From positions 10,974,001-11,038,000 of the forward strand of contig NC_060023.1 in the NCBI RefSeq assembly GCF_021134715.1: 64,000 nucleotides of DNA, given 5' to 3'. Both the position numbers and the translations under genes were made by a program. Below the pieces are notes generated by a model. It was not told where the DNA came from, made no database searches, and was given only the letters and a program-made list of their open reading frames with translations. Positions within the stretch are counted from its first letter, which is position 1. The number at the start of each line of letters is the position of its first letter. Below, in pieces: positions 12,739 through 27,700 of this stretch. The stretch is from Daphnia pulex. Lineage: Eukaryota; Arthropoda; Branchiopoda; Diplostraca; Daphniidae.

Positions 12739-15700
12739 GTATTTTGCGTACAATCATTTGCATAGGCCTCGATGGGAATGTGTATTACGACGTCTATATA
12801 AAATAAAGACATAAGAAAAAAGGAGGATATACAAAATGTGTAATAAAAAGGGGGCGACCGTATGTAGTTTTTGGGGTTTTGTTTTATTTTGTTGTTTTAC
12901 TGTGAACTTTTTGACGCGTTACATTATCGACTGGGAGGAACCCCTTGTAATTTTACACCGAATCCGATATGTGTACGCTCGCCGTCTCTACATAGCTTCT
13001 AACCCTTCTTTAGTGTATATACGCACCAGCGATGGCAAAAGAAGCCTTCAATATGCCCAGCTGGATGAAAGTGTAGACGGAATATATAGAACGACATCAC
13101 ACAGCAGTCCCGACATATAGTTCCTTATATACTAGATATAGGCCAGTCGATATGTAATATCCAACAGACTTGTTAGAGCTCTCTTTTTTCTATGAGCTGT
13201 CAATCCTTTTAGAGCTGGGAAATTCCTATATGTATATATAGGTACTATAAGCCCGAAATGAAAATTACAACATCTCATTTTGATGTCTATGCGATAGGCT
13301 GTTGTGAGGGAGTCCGACCAGCATTTGCCCCTGGTTGTTGTTTTGACGTGGAGCCAGTGAGGCACATCGGCGAGCTGATGATATGCCCATCACACACAGC
13401 ACAACTGAAATTTGGTTTATATTTTTCTTGACGGACACGGCGGTTTCTTTTAGGTACCCCTATACGGGTTGTTTTTTTCTTTCTTTTTACCTGTGAGCTA
13501 CCGTCAAGTTTGCTTCTTAGATATTCGTTCTCCCTTGTTATTAGTGTGTGTATAGCCTATACACGTGTATATCGGGCTTCTTTCTGATGGCTATCCTAAT
13601 ATTCCCCCAAAGCCCCCAAGAAATACATAGGAAACAAGTGAATTCTTTTTTGACTACCCCTTTTTTAATATTTTATAAAAACAGCTAATATTTGTTGGGT
13701 AGACTCTATGCCGACGGCTAAATCTCATCAGCCGAGTGTGACATTTGCCGTCGATCTGTCACTTTGAGTTTTTATATGATCTGTTGGCTGGATACGATTT
13801 GACTCGATTATTACCCAGTAGACATGACACAGCTGTGCTATTGCAACTCTGTCGTGTCATAACGCTTCAATGCACCGAGATCATCCAAAATTGTATGAAA
13901 CATTTCTCTCTTGCTGTGCACATCATCACCCGGCTGATGATGATGGCTGTAGGCCTTTTTAGTCGTTGTTATTATAACACCGGCGCCGACCTTTCTTGCT
14001 TCCTCAGCAACCATTGAAGGTGGTGCAATTAACTTTAACCGTCGGGGGAGGAATCCCCCCTGTCTATATAACTGCCCACCCATAAGGAGCCACTTGTTTT
14101 TCCTCTTTGACAGGTGAAAAAATAAGAAAAAAACCGCGTCAGCAGCAGATGAGATACGAAAAAGATGAGGCGCGGTTGAGAGTTTGTCTGGTGTTCGTCT
14201 ATAGTCCAATTATGTTAAATAGTCGCCCAACTTGTCGATATGGATAGTATAATATACACTGTACTATATAGCCTTTTTTTCAAGTGGTTTCGGGCAGAGT
14301 TGACTTATTGACTCTGTCTCTGTTGCGTGCAGATGATGCCAAAAATTCAAGAGATAAACTCCCAGCAAAAATATATAAAAGTGCTGCTGTGCATGGCGGT
14401 GTCTCTATATCGTCACCCACGAAATGCGGCTGTTACAATAAGATACACTTGTGTGTGTACCGAGAGTCAAGCCTCTTATGATGTCGTGTCTGACCTTAAA
14501 AACCGACACCCGAAAGCGCATGCACGGTGTCACAGCACAACTGGCTGGGCGCAAAATAATAAAAACTGATCTGAAATATATAACGAGACGTAAATAGAAA
14601 AAGGTCAAACTGTCGTCGTCGTCCTTGTTATAATATATTCAACAAATCAAATAGAATTTTTTACTTTCTGGTCAAAGTCAATCGTTTCGAGGTTCAAGAA
14701 GAAGAAGCCGTTTTATTAGATTCTATGGGAGTGTATATGTGTAATAGGGTCTGTATATAACATTTCCAGCTCGGTGGATATTCGGGGTCCCATTTTGTTC
14801 CTCCCGAACGATTTAAATATTTTGGAAGCCAAACAAAAAGATGAAAAACCTCTTTTTTGTATCATATAATCTTTGGCATCGAATTTGTATATAAGAAAAA
14901 AAGGTTGAAATAAATTTTGTATTTTTCCCGGGGTTTGATCCAGCGCGGATGGTGTGTGCGACGTCACACCTTTTCCCATTATCATAATGAAAAAAAAAAG
15001 TGAGGGGGTCCCGCCTTCCACTTTGTGACTCGTCTATCAGTAGAGAGACGACTATAGAGACTATATACGCTGATGTGTAAAGTCAGTTAAGTATTTTATT
15101 ATGCGTTTTCTTTTTGGGTATATATCCAGCCCAAATATGGCCGTGCCTCTCTCAGCTGATGTCTAAAAAACAAAAGTTAATTAAACGAGCGCCAAATTCG
15201 AATTTACACAGGCTATATAGCTCTAGCGGTATATATTCGTCTGTTTTCGTCGGTTCTATGACGCTTCGATCATTTGTGTTGCTGATGGCCCACCACACAA
15301 TTTACATGATAATGAAGTGCTGTGTTGTCCTTTGCGGTTTATCCGTCGGCCCATAGTGTGTCTATTTATATCTCATTATTATTTCGTCGGGTTCATATTA
15401 TTAATCATCATTTCTCTTTATCTTTTTGACATTAGTTTGAAGCCGTCGCCAAAGGAGAGTTCGGGCAAGAGCAATCCGAGCAAACGGCACAGGGAAAGAC
15501 TCAACGCCGAGCTGGACACGCTGGCCAGTCTCCTGCCTTACGAGGCTTCCATCCTCTCCAAACTGGACCGGCTCTCCATTCTGAGGCTGTCCGTCAGCTA
15601 CCTGCGCACCAAGAGCTATTTTCAAGGTATATTTACATAGTTAGGCCTACATTTGTTCGTTGATTTTTTCGCATGGCAGCGCCCCGAGGGGCTTGTTTAA

Positions 15701-18700
15701 ATAAGAAATCCAAGAGACATTCAAATTGTATCCAAAACAGCACACATCCTCTGGTTAATAATAATAACATGGATGTAATACAAAGCAGCTCGGGAGAAAG
15801 AACAGTTGCCTGATGATGGAGAAACAGCACATCCCCATATAATCTACGTGTCAAGGCGCTTCTGGGCTGCTGGTTGTGACTGACGGCCAGGCCAGTCGTC
15901 CATCATCATCCCCACCCTCACTGCACTATACCCCCTCCATTTCCTCCCTTGATGAAAAGAGGAACGACAGGATGATTGAAATTTTTAATTCTAAAAAAAA
16001 GAAAATTATTAAAAAAAAAAAAAAATTGTTTTTTATTCGTATCTAATTTACTTAATCTCACGGTAGCGCGGCTCTGGAATTTATATTCCTAATGAAATCA
16101 CAATGTTTTTTTTTTGGGTGGAGTTCCTCCCGTGAATTTATAACCTCCGAAATGATGTCTGCTGCCTCTCTATAGAATTCCCGCAGAGTTTACCAGTCGT
16201 TTGTTTTCAATATTTTTTCTGATTTTTTTTTCCCCCAATGATTTACGATATCAACTTTTTTGAATTAATTATGGAATATTTTTTTAGTTTGGCCTCCCGG
16301 CAATCCGGAAGAGAAGATTTTACATTTTTTGTTGGGGGGGTATAGTTCTATTATAGCCTAAAGTCTAATATATATAATATGATCATCTCTCCTATATACA
16401 ACCTAGTATATGCGCGCCACTATACATATATATTTTTTTGAGAGGGAAATAATTAGATTACAACACGCAACTCGGGCTGTGTGTGTGTGTGTATAAAGTA
16501 CCGCACCTTGTCCAAATAGAGCCATGATGAATGGCCGACCGTGAAAGAATATAAGAAAATTCTTCTTCCTATTTATTCCTCTGCTGTTATATTTATACAC
16601 ACACACAAGTCTGGGGGGCAATGATTGCGACTTGTGTGAAACAAACACAAATGAGGTTAAAAATTTTTTTTTTCTTTTTAATAGCTCCGCCGCGGTGTAA
16701 TTATCTCATCAAAATTATTTGGGTAAACATTTTTTTCAGGATAATTTAAAAAAAAATTTAAAAAAAATTTATTCCAGTCGGCGGCCATTTTTTTGAAAGT
16801 CGCAATCGAATTTCTTTGATTTCTATTCGAATAATAAAAATGTTTGAATAGAGATATTCACGTTGCTAGTGGTTTTTTTTTAAATATTATTACGAGGAAG
16901 AGGAAGATAAAAAGCATAAAGATGATGTTATAAGAGAAACCACCCGGTGAGGGGTTGACTGCCCTGTGTCGGACCCCCGTGGCGGGTGGGGATGGCTCCC
17001 TGCTGACTTTTACTTTTTTAATATTTTTTCTCGGCAGCCATAACCCTCCCCCATCCCCGCCCATCATCGCCTCCCCCCCCCCCCCCACCACCACCGCCAG
17101 CTGGAGAAAAATAAAAATTATTAAATTTCACAACCGAAAAATGATAACAAGCAAGTATGGTTTGAACCTAACCCACATTTTGTCTTTTTTTTTCGAATCA
17201 ATAAAAAGAAAAGAAAACCTCAGTTAAATACCGTAATCAAATCGATGCAGTTTGGCAACTTTGTCACGACACAACTTGTCCCGTAAAATTATTCATTCTA
17301 CCCCGTTAAATCTGCATTTATTTTCTATTACTCTATTTTTTATTTTTCACATCAATTTTTAATTTGATTAAAAAATTGAATTAAATTTATTGCGAAAATT
17401 GTGCAACGTTGCAGCTCGAAATTCACATGGCGGCAGAGTAAATGGAGGGAATTTGTCCTGTGATGACGACAAGTTTAGTGAGTGTCGTGATTGTTTAAAA
17501 AAAAAAAAACTTTTCGTGTGTGTATTATGGCTCGGTTTTGCGGTCGGTCTGGGAATCACTTAGAAACAAAAGCTTCCAAGTAAGTGGCCATTTCGGTAAA
17601 AGAAATAACAAAATTCTTCCCCCCAAATTCAGTCCCCCCCCCCATCGACCACGTTGCTTCTTCCTTTTGTGTGTCCATTTTTGTGTTTTTTAAACAAAAG
17701 AGTCTCGAATTACTAACCGAATGTGTTGACTCGGGTCTTTTTGTGGCGACGCCACGATTCATAAAAAACTGTTAAACCTCGTTTCACTCAAGTTTATGAA
17801 TGAGTGGCCCTGACAGGTATATACCCAACACACTTTTTGTGTTTGTTCGAACAAATATTTTTCCCAAAGCTGTAGAAGGGAACAGCAGGAGGGCTCGAAA
17901 GATTAAAATCAACACATTGGGAGTTATTCACTGTAAAGATTTCTTATCAAAATGGCGTCTGCTGCTGTTGTCCTTTTGGGAAAAATCGTTTTTTTTTTTT
18001 CATTTTGGACAAACAATTTTTTGACGGTTTGCCAAGTCGCCATTTTCTTTCGCAGCACAAATTGGGAGTCAAATTAAATGTTGGGAGAATTAAGGGCTCC
18101 AAGTCAGAAAGAAAAAAAGTTATTTCAAGTTTCCAGCTGGTCATTTCAAATCGAAAGGTACACACATTTCTCTGTTTTTCTTTTTTTAATTCCCAGGCTG
18201 CATCATATCAATCTCCTTTTGCTGTTTGGCGTGTGCCGAGTTGCCTAGAGCGAAAATTTTTTCGTAACAAGGTTCACACCTTTTAGCTGTAGGGTCGGGA
18301 GTGAATAGAAAACAAAAAGTTATCCAACGACATTTCCAGGGTCAATTTTTCGTGAAACAAGAAACAGAATTAGAACTTGTTTATTAGATTTTCGGTGTCT
18401 CTGTATAGAATCGGATCGATTTGACTTGTTCATGTAGTTGAGCTGAAACCCTAACGAGTCGTAAGCTCCTTTCCTTTCTTGCAAGACGTTTCAACCCTAC
18501 CAGAGCTTTTAGAGAAAAATATTTTATTCTTTTTTTAACTCCAGGATCGTGTAAGTCGTAGCAGGAAAACCTTTAAACATTAGTGTGTACACAACCCCGC
18601 CCAGGGAATTGACACGAAATTTTGTTGACCAAATGATATAATAACGCCCCTGGGAAGGAGTTGGGCTTGTTTGTTGTGTGTTGTGTCCTTTTGGCCAGGG

Positions 18701-21700
18701 GAAATTTTTGGGCTTCTCTTAATCAGGATCTCTCACTTTCTTTCAAAGGCTCGGCCAAGAAAAAAACGAGAAAAATATTATTTTGTTGTAACGAAATATT
18801 CTTTCGGGAGAGAGAGGGGCCCCTTCGCCATCCATCACGGTCGTTATTACCGAACATGGTACTACTAGCAGCACAGCAGACATAGTTGAAACGACTAGTA
18901 GCTTGTCATATCTATTTATTCGAATCCGATGGTAATTTTTCTTCTCTTTTCCCCCTCTTGGCCGTTGTTGTACCATGTTGTTGTTGAATAGCCCAACGGG
19001 ATTATAATCATCACGAAATTTCCCCCCCTTTCCAGTCTCTCTCTTTCCCGATATGGTAAAATACGGTAGCCGTTGTTTTTCTCATTTGAAGACATGTCAT
19101 TACTACTATCTCTAGCTCCTACTCTATGAAGTTTTTTCTTTCGTATTTAGATATATTTTTTGGGTTGGTTGGTTGTAGGTCGAGAAGAAGAAGAAAATAT
19201 AAATTTCTCTGATAATAATAGTCGACTGGGGAGGGTGTTGAGGGGGCCCTGTAGGCTCCTTCTTCTACAGACCGCACCTGCGGGCCAAGAACCAGGGACT
19301 CGTCTGCATAACATTTGAATAATTTCTTTTAAAAAAAAAAGCTCTAAAGAAAAAAAAAACACTCCTTTCACCTGCTTCTATGACACCAAACCGGCGCGCC
19401 GTATAAAATGTCAATCAGCTCCTTTCTTTCCTTGGCACCGGATGTTAGGATCCCTCACACACACATGTCATCACTTTGTTTTCACTTTTTTTTATTTTCC
19501 TCTGCAGGAAATTAAATAACTAAAAATTTGAAAAAAGTAGAAAAAAACCCTTTTCGGTTATATGATGGCGACGGGTGGTCCCCCCTTTTGTTGTTTGGCT
19601 CAGCTAGTTGCCTAGGTAACCCGTGATTGAAAAAAAGATGCAATATCGGTTGTATATTTTTATCAGACCAGCGTTCGATTACACAACAAAGAGAATTTGA
19701 TCATTTTATTTAAAAAAAAGTTAAGAAAAAGTCGGTTGGAATTATCTTTGGGGGGGGTTGAGAGGCGGATGTCGGTTATTCCGACGACGGATGGGAAGTG
19801 TGTGGGAAAGTCGTTTCGAAAGAAAAAGGCATCAAACAACCGACAGTTAAATCACACATTTAAAAAAAAGGGAAAAAAAAAACGAAGAAAGTAACGAAAG
19901 AGGAGGATCCAAAACGAGCAGCATTGGCCTTTTTCTTCTTCTTTACTACACAAAGTTTGACAGGTTTTTAAATCAAACGGGGGGGTTCACCCCCTCTCAA
20001 CTTCAATCCTCCCCCTTCTATCCCCCTCCCTTTGGGGGCTAGGCGTTAATGAACTTTACAAAAAAAGGTTTTTCTTCTTCGATTTGATTATTATTTGTCC
20101 TGCTCCCAATCGGTTGAAACCGGAAGGTTTTCATCAGTTGCGGTTGTCAAAAAACTAAACAACAAATTTTCGTTACGCAATTTCCTCTTATTGATTGAAG
20201 GCATCTTTTTACGACTTTGAAGAGTAAATTTATTTATTATTATTATTTTGACACCTGCTGGATGTGTGTCACAGCTTCTGTGTCATCTCTGTGTAAAATG
20301 TCGTAAACAAAATTGTTGAGACATCACCTCCGGGGTCGTCGATTATCTTAAAAAAAAAAAACCTTTCAGTTTTCAGAACAAAATGTTTTTTTTTTTTCTT
20401 GGCTCCTAACATAAATCAAGGAGCCTATAGAAGAATCCACACCTCCTTTGAATATAATTCCGTCCCTCTTGCAACAATAAAAAAAGGTGGAAAAATCTTT
20501 TCTCGAACGTGTGTGTGTACACAGGAGAAATGTAGACGATATTTACGCGTATTGGGTTTTTTTAATATTATATAAGAGCTAAGATGAGCTAGGTAGGGGA
20601 AGAAGAAGAATAAACAGTGGCGCCAGGATGTTCATAAATCGGCGGGAAGAGAGAGACGACGGTTGCTAGTAGTCTCAAACGCAATCATTGCGGTACCCAA
20701 ACACTTTTCTTCTTTTCTCGACGCACTTGTGGCCTCCTCCTCCTTTTTTCTCTATTTTCCATTTGCCGCAAAAGAAAGAAAAAGGTCTCCCTATATATTC
20801 TCTCTCTATGTGTGTGTGTGCAGGGTTAAAAATGTTGTTGTTTTTCCTATTTCTCGGCGTCGAAAGTAAATAACAAACAAACGACGAGAAATAAATCGTT
20901 GCTGTCTCGACGCCGCGACGATTAACGCCACGATTTCATTTCATCTCTCACAGTGTACGTTCACGCCGACGACCGACGCTCGTGAAACATTCAAATGTCG
21001 TCCAATGCTCAGGTGACAGGAAGTCGCGGCCATTTTGATTTTATTTTTTGATCGATTGACGCAGAGAGAAATTCGATTATTTTTCAAAAAATCGGAGCCA
21101 CTTGATTTTTATTTTATTTTTCAAATTTCTAGCGAAAATGAAAGGGGAACCCGAAAAGAAAATGATGATGATGATGATTGCAATGCTCCTTTTTTCTTTT
21201 TCTTTTTTCCCGAGGATGCCGCCCACGGGCACGTCCCTGGCCATGTCAACTGCAATCATCTAATCGTCTCCATTCCCTTCTTCTTCTTCTACTATTTTTC
21301 ATAAATATAATAGTAGAAAGAGAGGGGGGCGCCCATTTTTTCGGTCGTTTCTTCCACCCCAAACCCAAAGAAGAAGAAGAAAAACAGTTGGGAATAATTG
21401 GAGAGAGTCAAGAGGGCGCTCACTTTTGAATTGTAGACTGGGTTTACCTTTTGGGAAAGTTTTGAGAGAGCTGCAACAACAAGGTCGCTCCCCTCTCTCT
21501 CTATTTCTTTTGTTTCGGTTGGGGTTGTTGTTGTTTTAGCTACTTGTGAAGTTGACGCTGTCACAACAACAACAACTGGAAGAAAACAGATTTCAACGCA
21601 GTGACCGCGCGCGTCACCGTGTGGTACATTTCTGGGCATCTTGGGCGGTCGGTTCCCAATTAACTTGTGTTGTTGTGGAGGAATGCGAGAGAGCTCTCCT

Positions 21701-24700
21701 TGCATACATTTAACCCAGCGTTTAAAAAAAAAGGACAAGAAACTGTGCAACTGCTGTTAGTAAATGGGTTGGAAGAAAAAACAAACGGTAGCGAAACAAA
21801 ACCAAGTGGAAGAAACTAACACATTCCTGGTTAGTAGTGACTCATTTGCATCTGGGAGGAGGAGGATGTATATTGTATAATGAATCCTAGTGATATTGGG
21901 TAGCTGTTGTGCATTAGTATTCACAGTCTAGCCAAGACAGAGAGAGAAAGAAGAAAAGTCGTAATGATTATCATCGAACCACCACACGTTGACCGATTGG
22001 GATGCCCAGCTACTGTTGTAGAGTGTATCCAGTAGCTGGAGAAGAAGTCTGTTGATGATGATGATGATGATGATCGACTTTTTCTTCTCTCTCTCTTACC
22101 CAAAAAAAAATCTCTCATTGCCTATTCCCTTTTTCTTCTTTTGGGTAAAGAAATCTCAACCACCACCACCGAAAATGGTGCCCAACGGCCATATACAGAT
22201 ACACAACGAAACAAGTAAAACTTTTTTCCTGTTGGGCTAGCTGGTTGCTGCTGCATCTGAAATCAGATTTTGGTGTAGTGTCTCGATGGCCAGAGTCTAA
22301 AGATATTCCTCCTTCATTCATCATTCTAGCGCGCCGAACAAGGAAAAATCAAAAGGGAATATCGAAAAACCCGATGATGATATGATATATCCCCCCCATC
22401 ACCATCTTCCACCTTGGATGGGCTGACGGGCCAAACCACCCACCGAACCCCACCTTTCTGGTAGTACTAGTAGAGAAGAAGTTACTTTTCAACTTGTTTC
22501 TTTCTAGATGATGATGAATGTTGGGGAGCTAGAAGGTAAAGGCCACAATCGTTAGTTATAGACTCGATAGTGCTCATTATCCGGTAGCTACTTTTTACTA
22601 CTACTACTACTTTTTATTTTATTTGGGGGCTTATGATAATTAACCTTTGAATCATTCATTCGATATTGTGTAGAGAGGGGGGTTGACTCTCTTTATTTTC
22701 TAGGGGGATTTCAGATGCAATCGAAAAGTTGAAAAACTTTTGGGGTTGGTGGGGGGGTTGTTTCTAGGTAGTAGCCAGAAAATGTCGTGTCAAATGCAAT
22801 CAGTAGAGTCGATCACCTGGAAAAAAAAAGGAAAAAAGTTATTGATGAATATATATCTTTTCTCGGGTGAGGTTGTTTGTGGTTGTTTTCCTTGTGATGG
22901 CTATCGCCAACTATACACTGAGAAAGAGAGAGAGAGCCTTTAAAAGAGAATGGAGACAAACACATTTGAAGAGAAAAAGATGATTGAAAAGTTGTGTTGG
23001 CTTTTTGTGACATGCTCGACCAGACGAAAGGCCAAAACAGGTCCGTCTGGTGGGGGGAAAAACAAACACGGGAGCTGTGTGACACACACGACACTGAGAG
23101 CCAAGTTCTTGCCCAGGTTTGGCTACAAAAATGTGAAATGGCGTGAGACATGACTGACTAATGATCATCACTCTCTAGCAGCTTCTAAAAAGGAGGAGGA
23201 GGAGATAATGATGAATGAATTTCCCATCCGACTTATTTTATTTTTATTTTTATTTTTTGGGTGTTTTATTATCTCCGGGAGCGGTTTGACTGGTGATATT
23301 AGCAGACGAATAGAAAACTCGTTTTCATATATTTTGTGTGAAAGGATTTCCGTTTGTTCATCATCTCAAAAAGATCTTGAAACGATTAAGGAATTGTTTT
23401 TTTAGTAGTAGTTGACGTAACAACGGATGTTTGTTGTGTATTTTAGATTTATATGTGTACCGTTGGACTTTTTTGTTTTGTGACGCTGGTGCCATTTTAT
23501 ATTCGAAAAAGGAACGAGAGGGGAGAATTCGGTTGGCGGTAGTTAGCGAACAAGAAGGGGGGTGGGTGGTGGTGGCCGGTACTATACCTGTCATTATACC
23601 TCCCTCCTCCAAGTCTCTTCCAGGTAAATTATGGTTCCAGGGGCGTACGACGTTATATACGTGTACAATCGATCGGTCCAGTTTTATTTCTTTTTTCTTT
23701 TTCTGGTTCTGAATGAATTTTACCCCATTTAACTTAAATAAATAAATAAATTTTTTTCGGTATCTTTGCAGTCAGTTGCCACAAGGGGATCAAAGGTGAA
23801 CAACAACAGCAACAACATTCGCAACACGGCGGCGGTGGCCATTTCTTGCTGCACGACAATCAATTCCGCAACAGAGACGTGACCATCTTCGACTCGCCGT
23901 CGCTGGACGGTGAAAGCTTCCTCCAGGTATACATCAGGCCGGCCCTATATTGTTTGTAACAACAATCTTATTGATTTTTCTGCTGCCCAGCTCTTTTTCT
24001 TCCCTCGTTCTTTTGTTTGTTTTGTTGCTGTTATCAACCGTGGGGGATCGAAAGGCCGGCCGCACACACTGTGATGATGCCGAGCTGGTGGTATATATAT
24101 ATGTGGTATGGTGCTCGACTTTTTCCATCAGGGCCACCAAAGCTGGACACTGGCCCAGGGTTGGGGACTATATGATACACATATATAGTCTTATATATTT
24201 ATTTTTTCTTTCTTTCTATTCGGAAAGGGGAAGGGGGGGATAGACTATGGGGTTTGCGTGACACGATGTCATTAGAAAATGCTGCCCAGTCTATATGCTG
24301 TTCCCTTCTACACCAGTTGTAGAAATATATATATATATAAGGTATTCAGTCAAAAGGGAGAGTGGGGTACATCAACTCTAAATGCAATACCTGCGGAATA
24401 GATTCCAACTGTCGTAATGCGTAGACGGGACAATATGTTTTTTGATTCGGAACGTGACAGCCTGGAAAATGGTGAACGAATCACACAACGTTTCGATATT
24501 TTTTGGTTTTCTGTTTTATTTTTATTTGATCGGGTACGCGCCGGCGCTGAACGGACCAATAGCTTTTTGCGGTCGGCGGCCATTTCTACCTCCTCTCCTC
24601 TCTTACACTCCCTCTATAATTGCCTATGCAAATTGAGAATTTTTTCCTTTTTTTCTTTCTTTGAAATTTCAATAATAATTTTTTGAAATTTTTCCTTTTT

Positions 24701-27700
24701 CCAGGCTCTCAATGGATTCCTGCTGATTTTGACCAGCGACGGAGAAGTCTTCTTCGCCACACACACCATCGAGAGTTACCTGGGATTCCATCAGGTTAGT
24801 CGGAAATATCTTTTTCTTGTTAGTGCGGCCATTTTTCCAAACCGAAAAATAAAAATGATGAGATTTTCTCTCTCCCCGCTCAATCGCGCAATGTAGCGTC
24901 GAGATTTGTGTGATGGGCGTGGGGTCACCAGAGTTAATCAGATGTAGACATACGTCATCACAGGTGCCGACAGGTTCCAAAAAGGCTCGTCAGTTGAATC
25001 ATTTTTTCCCGGTCAAATCAAATTGGAAAAAAAATTCATTTTTTTCGTACCGCCAAGTCAGGTGGGGGGGTCCATCATACACACAAGTTTAAATGCGTTT
25101 ATAAAAATCTATAGCTAGGCAACTGAAGGGAAAAAAATGATGTAAAAGATAAGGCGATTGTCTGCGAGTTTTTTTTATAATTCCAAACAGCGGCGGGAAA
25201 ACTCTCCACACGGTCAAGCCCCTTTTTTTCTTTTCTTTTTACCTTTTGTAACGAGAAACTTGCATGTCCGGTCCATAGTTATATTTTATACACACACACA
25301 GAGAGAGAGACCTTAACGACATATATATTTATAATCCCAACTTAAAGTTAGACTCTCTCTAGTTTTCTTGCGAAAAATATTTATATCTCATGACCCGATT
25401 CTTTTTGGGGTTCCCTGAGCTTATTATTATCATCATCATCATCATTTCTAATAATAAAAGAAATTGAGAGATATCTTTCTGCAAAGAAAAACAAATTTTG
25501 TTGTGTTGCCGTCACAGAGGAGCGCAGCGGAAACAAGACTTGTGCGATACATCTGAAAGGCATAGAGAAAGAACGAAAGAAAGATATATATATTCCACAC
25601 ATTTCCCCGTTGTGTGTGTCTTGTGTGTGTTGCGTGCCGGGCCGCCATTATCACCCGACACAAAGAGCCCGAGAAAAAGGGAAACTTCTATTTTTTCTTT
25701 TTCCTTCTTATAGATGGAAACCAAACAAACAAAGTTTTGTTATATGTATATACATTTAGATACGATTCCGGCCCAGGCTATTGTTGAGAAATATTTTTCT
25801 TTCTTTTTTTTTTGGGAACCCAGCGGGTGGCGCCGTGAATGGGAGAGACTTTTTTCGGTGCGGTATGAAAAATCTTTTGAAAAAAGTGGGCCGAGCTTAT
25901 CAGAAAATGTGGGAGGAGCTTAATCGCCCCCGCTCTTTTTTTTTTCTCCCGGAAAGAAAAATGTTTTGGATGATGGGATCAAAATGGTTTGTCCATCATC
26001 ATTCTTTGAGAATTCAGTAGTAGTCGAAAAAATGTTTTGTGTGTGATGTTTCTATTTTTCAAATCAAAGTAAGAAATCGTTTCAGGCGGGAGCGGCGGAT
26101 TCTTTTTGAAAAAGAATTTAAAAAAAAATGAGAAAAAACAAAGTTGGAAATTGGATTGGATCCGTGTGTATGTGAGAGAGGGGAAGGTAGAGATGGATGA
26201 CGTCGGGATAGATCACTCACACAAACCCAACTCGAAAAAGGAAGAAAAACATTTTTTCTTTTTTTATTTGGGCATCCGCATTTTGCTCCTCCTGCTGACT
26301 CGTTCCGCTGCTGCGCATTTTCTTGTCGGGGGGCTCTTATGACATACACATCTAAATATCATATACATATAAGGTGGTTCTCTACTGATCTGTCAGCTGG
26401 CGTATAGAGTAGCAGCAGCGACGGACGGCTAAATAATCCGGGAAAATAAAAAGGAGGGAAATTCAAAAAAAAGGCAGAAAAAACCGAATTTGAATGTACA
26501 ATATACCACCGCACGATTGCTACTGACGACTCTGCTACTACCACCACCAAACCAAAAAAAAAAAAAAACGTGATCCATCCACATCCATCAACAAGCCCCC
26601 AAAAAATGCTATTTTATACAAAGAGAGAAGATTCCGGGTTCGTTCACATTTTATTTAAAATATAAAAATGGAATTTTTTATATTTTTTTTGCCGCCTTAA
26701 AGTTACAAAAAAATTTTATTTTAAAAAAGGTAAAAAAAAAGGAAAAATATGTATTTATGTTTGTTTGGTTGATTGAATCATCTCGAGTCGATAATGAAGC
26801 TGCATCACAACGGGGACTTGCATGTTTTGTGGGGGGAAAGGATCGCTGCTGGATAGATCACGGCTTTTTCCCCGTTTTTCTTATTTATTTATTGACGTAA
26901 TAATACGTTTTAAATTCCATGCCATCAGGCATAGGGCGAAGGGTTATTTATTAGATTGGTTGGCCATGCAAATTGGACCTTACGGATGGAAATCAAAATC
27001 TACAGGAGGAATCGTGTCCCTTTTCTTCTTTTTTCAAAAAAGATGTCACGCCGGGCGTCCCTGGAAACATCTCCATTTATTCGACACGGCATTCCACAAA
27101 TGTCTTGATACACAAATATATCCCAAAAAGCGGAAGAAAGTATTGGTGGTGGTGGTGGTGGTGTACACCCCCGTTGCGGCCGCCCGCTATAAAAATCGGC
27201 CCAGGCGGTTCTTTTAAATTTTTTCAGTCGGTTGTTTTGTCCAGGGGATATATTTCCGTGTGTGCTGTCGGGTCTCCCCCTACCTGATATTTACACAACA
27301 ACACGGGGGGGAACCCTTGGGAGTGAATATCGATGTATGTTTGTTTCTGGGTAAAGAAAAAGAAAAGAAGAAAAAAGATTTTAATAAAAACGTCATAATC
27401 AGCGTATAAAATCAACATCACGTCGATCGTCAAAGAATTCGCCTCGTAAAAATGACAAAAGGAGATGGCGACACACGTCCTTTAACTCTCTGCACTTGCC
27501 CTGGAAATAAAAATTCGAAAAAATCGGTTGATTGAGAATATTTCTCCGTTGTTTATTTGGAGAAGAAGTAAAGAAAAATATCCCGAAAGGGATGGGTCGA
27601 TGTTGGCGGGGTGTCTGGCTGTGTATATCTATTACATATTCAAGTCTCCACACACACAGTCACTCCACCACCCTCTGCGGTGGTTGGGAAAGAAAAAAGG

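Noticed and set aside
15317..15435. Upstream in-frame ATG before the bHLH exon as an alternative spineless start
   Set aside because: The sequence is hydrophobic, unlike any family N-terminus, and exon 1 at 12683 supplies the conserved start in phase.
21292..21750. 152-codon minus-strand frame inside spineless intron 2
   Set aside because: Composed of poly-Phe, poly-Val and Thr runs from simple repeats; no start context or partner exons.
26822..27217. 131-codon plus-strand frame in spineless intron 4
   Set aside because: No domain, includes GGT-microsatellite-coded Val run, and lies between two well-supported exons without usable splice phase.
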